A DNA stretch of 64,000 bases. It comes from Chryseobacterium gregarium DSM 19109 (GTDB taxonomy: Bacteria; Bacteroidota; Bacteroidia; Flavobacteriales; Weeksellaceae). The stretch spans positions 124,001 through 188,000 of the forward strand of contig NZ_AUMU01000007.1 of assembly GCF_000430845.1 (NCBI RefSeq), written 5' to 3'. Positions 61,745 to 64,000 of this stretch are shown in pieces. The notes beneath the pieces are model-generated. The model was not told the origin of the DNA, did no database searches, and worked only from the letters and a program-made list of their open reading frames with translations. The position numbers and the translations under genes were made by a program. The stretch's first letter is position 1. Every line of letters starts with the position of its first letter.

Positions 61745-62643
61745 GTCACTATAATTATCAGTACAACTGGAAGGAACTCCAAACGGAAAGCGGGATGTAT
61801 GATTACGGTTGGAGGAATTATATGCCGTATATAGGGCGTTGGACGAGAATAGATCCATTAGGTGAAAAGGGTCATAATTTTTCTCCCTACAATTATGCTA
61901 TAAATAATCCTATTAGATTTATTGATCCTGATGGTTTATGGATAAATATTACGGATGGAGATAATCAATACCGTTATTCCAATGGTCAAACACAGCATCA
62001 AGTAGATGGGAAATGGGTGGCAATTGATAAAAATGTTCATTTATCTGATAATGTTATAGGAATTGTCGCAGGTTTATCTGCACTAGAAAATGGTGGAGAT
62101 ACGGGAAAAGAATTAGTTTCTTACTTTGATAATGCAGATCATGACGTAAGTCTCATGTACGAAAAAAACAGTTTTGAGGCTGGAGTAGAAAAGTCTGACC
62201 CTATAAAATTGGATCCAACAATGTCAAGAAAATTACCACAAACAAATGGATTACAGGAATCTCCATTCTTTGTAAATCTCGGACATGAATTAGCACATAA
62301 AATGGATCCTTCTAAATATACATTATTCGGGAGCTGGGCTGATCCAACAATAAGCGCAGGCGAAATCTATGCAAGTCATGTAGAAAATAAGATCAGAGCA
62401 GAAAATGGATTGCCATTAAGGGTTTCTTATGCTGTCAATTTGAAGAATAAAGTTGCTAATGGAGTCGATCCTAGAACTATACTTATTGACAGTACCGGAA
62501 ATAGTGTATATTATAATAATTACGGAAAAAATATACGTTTTGATATGAAATCAAGTGATCCATTAAATGCATACTTGGATTGTATAGGATGTGGAAAGCC
62601 CCTAAACAATAGATTTAATTATTATAATAATGCCAAAAAATAA
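61745..62643 (+). CDS. Orphan RHS-tip/toxin cassette D (M91-like metallopeptidase)
   Basis: A shorter RHS tip starts near 61745 (YNWKELQTESGMYDYG), and the first ATG is at 61795. The toxin part has NLGHELAHKMDPSKY (HExxH) and GEIYASHVENKIRAENGLPL (third ligand Glu and helix), as in M91-type RHS toxins. The C-terminal tail ends LNNRFNYYNNAKK. The tip is diverged from the others, so this cassette may have another origin. Confidence 0.7.
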
Positions 62644-62647
62644 CGAA

Positions 62648-63235
62648 ATGAGAACCTTTTTTATATGTGCTATATTACTTGTTTCAAATTCTTGTAATGC
62701 TCAAAACAATCGAAATTTAAAAACGAATATTGTTCCATTTTTTAAAATTAACAATCAAGATATTTATAAATGTCGTAAAGAAAGTGAAGACCTTATAAAG
62801 GGAAAAACTGAAGAATGGATCACTAAAAATATTTATGATCAGTGTATTGCTCATTATGAATATCTTAAATTTTATGAAAATAATACTTTAAAAATATTAG
62901 AAAAGACTTCCTATGAAAAAGACTTTTTAATTATCAATTATATTAGTGATAATTCATATATACCTTATAGAACAAAAACTATTTTAAAGATTGATAACAA
63001 TTATTATGGTATTAGGCATTACACCGATGATAATTTAATTGATAAAGATGAAGAATTTGAAGTCAGTAAATCTGATATTGATAATATACAAAAGATTGAT
63101 GAATATTTAAAAACAGGTAAATCGAAATATGTTGATGATAAAAATACCGGATTGATTGGAAATAATTCACATTGGCATACGATAGAACAAAATGATGGTA
63201 AAATCAAAATGATTGAACTTTTTAGAATTAAATGA
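62648..63235 (+). CDS. Putative exported immunity protein 5
   Basis: 195 residues from the ATG at 62648 (MRTFFICAILLVSNSCNAQN), with a signal sequence and a possible lipobox Cys. Lys/Asp/Asn-rich. Follows cassette D by four bases. Confidence 0.6.
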   Translation: MRTFFICAILLVSNSCNAQNNRNLKTNIVPFFKINNQDIYKCRKESEDLIKGKTEEWITKNIYDQCIAHYEYLKFYENNTLKILEKTSYEKDFLIINYISDNSYIPYRTKTILKIDNNYYGIRHYTDDNLIDKDEEFEVSKSDIDNIQKIDEYLKTGKSKYVDDKNTGLIGNNSHWHTIEQNDGKIKMIELFRIK

Positions 63236-63259
63236 TCTGTAGTTATAAGTGGATAATCC

Positions 63260-63481
63260 TATTCACGAATTCGAAAGCTGTTGAAGGTGTAAGATTTACA
63301 AACGGTTTTGATTGATTGTACTGGAAATAGTCTTTACTATAATCAATTTGGAAAAGCTTTAGATAATATACCTATAGATGATAGATCAAATGCTGCAAGG
63401 TCAGTATATGGCACGGCAGATTCACCAATTTTAAAAAGAAGATATAATTATTATAATGTTAAACAGACAAAAAAGAAATAA
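63260..63481 (+). pseudogene. Tail of an M91-like toxin, truncated and frameshifted
   Basis: The frame from 63302 reads TVLIDCTGNSLYYNQFGKAL and ends RRYNYYNVKQTKKK. It is a clear paralog of the tail of cassette D (ILIDSTGNSVYYNNYGK, then NRFNYYNNAKK). The preceding bases hold KAVEGVR in another frame. It is what remains of a fifth displaced toxin. Confidence 0.7.
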
Positions 63482-64000
63482 CTATTTTGTAATTTTTATT
63501 ACTTTTCTATGTATGCAATCATGTTATGCCCAAAATCAACAGATTAAAAAGTTCTTTGATAATAAAAAGAAAAATGCATATCAGGATTGTATTAATGACT
63601 CGGAAGTTAATAAGATTAAAAATATAGGTGAAAATAAGGAAATTATAGAATTAATGATTAATGGATGTAAAGATCGGGGCATTATCTTTGACAATTTCAT
63701 AGATGGTACTGTCAGTTTACAAAAATCATTGCTTAATGAAGATGATTTTATTATTTATAATTGGAAAAAATACGACATCCATATTTCTGCTCCTACTGTT
63801 ACGTTGCTTCAAACAGAAAAAACTAATGTAGTAGAATTTACCTACTATGACGAAGTCAATAATAGCGATAACATCATTTTGGAGAGAAAATTATATGAAG
63901 AAAAAGAAGGGAAATTTAAAAATGAACTACTGTATATTCAAGCTAAGTTAAATGGTGAAAAAATAGATGATAGTTTAGCCCGTTACTCACGTAATGATTA
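63456..64000 (+). CDS. Putative exported immunity protein 6, partial at window end
   Basis: Starts MLNRQKRNNYFVIFITFLCM with a signal sequence and Cys, then QSCYAQNQQIKKFF; open for 181 codons to the end of the window without a stop. It overlaps the tail of the toxin remnant and resembles immunity protein 5 in layout. Being near a dead toxin, it may be an orphan immunity gene. Confidence 0.6.
   Translation, partial: MLNRQKRNNYFVIFITFLCMQSCYAQNQQIKKFFDNKKKNAYQDCINDSEVNKIKNIGENKEIIELMINGCKDRGIIFDNFIDGTVSLQKSLLNEDDFIIYNWKKYDIHISAPTVTLLQTEKTNVVEFTYYDEVNNSDNIILERKLYEEKEGKFKNELLYIQAKLNGEKIDDSLARYSRND

Overview
The window looks like a chromosomal segment of a Bacteroidota bacterium of the Flavobacteriia, most like Chryseobacterium and its relatives. 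The reasons are the AT-rich intergenic DNA, several promoters with the Bacteroidota -7 box TAnnTTTG, a C-terminal type IX secretion sorting domain, DUF6443/RHS proteins, and the protein repertoire. I had no database access, so family names rest on motifs I can read and on memory of the families.

Layout. (1) 0-6.4 kb: a HAD/phosphoribosyltransferase gene pair, an EF-G paralog behind a leader peptide and possible attenuator, and a SulP anion transporter. (2) 6.4-20.2 kb: an RNA-quality-control and RNA-repair island, almost all on the minus strand. It has a TROVE (Ro60/Rsr) gene and two clusters holding nine Y-RNA-like RNAs, several with a circularly permuted tRNA-like domain. The TROVE gene and both clusters lie behind copies of the same promoter element. 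Next comes an operon of two DnaQ-like exonucleases, a metallophosphoesterase, an MBL-fold nuclease-like protein, a T4 Rnl2-type RNA ligase, a DinB-like protein, a cyclic-phosphate-processing receiver (cREC) protein and a YkuK-type RNase H fold protein, headed by an array of degenerate tRNA-like genes. Two 42-43 residue peptides lie beyond it. (3) 20.3-28.1 kb: a MoxR ATPase / vWA-beta-propeller / membrane-TPR gene set matching the MoxR-vWA-beta-propeller ternary systems. (4) 28.2-35.2 kb: DUF434-type protein, hypothetical genes, tatD, deoD, and a large VIT/vWA/DUF2135 secreted protein containing a TonB-plug-like stretch. (5) 35.7-43.4 kb: a two-component system beside an R-body (RebB, 'killing trait') cluster with five clear RebB-family genes, one RebB-like gene and accessory genes. 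(6) 44.5-47.6 kb: gene-poor DNA with direct repeats and a GC-rich block bounded by nested inverted repeats. (7) 47.6-64 kb: a type IX secretion / RHS polymorphic-toxin locus. It has one full-length DUF6443-RHS protein and at least four displaced RHS-tip/toxin cassettes, each followed by a small exported protein that is a likely immunity factor. The last such gene runs off the window.

How the parts fit. Regions 2, 3, 5 and 7 are all conflict- or stress-related, so the window is best read as a run of defence, RNA-damage and antagonism modules. The most interesting element is the RNA island. Ro60 and its Y RNAs appear to be co-regulated through a shared promoter element. A separate ligase/nuclease operon is physically linked to tRNA-like RNAs whose anticodons read Glu(UUC), Arg(UCU), Leu(UAG) and Cys(GCA). 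This fits a system that senses, mimics or repairs tRNAs cut by anticodon nucleases, but that role is inferred.
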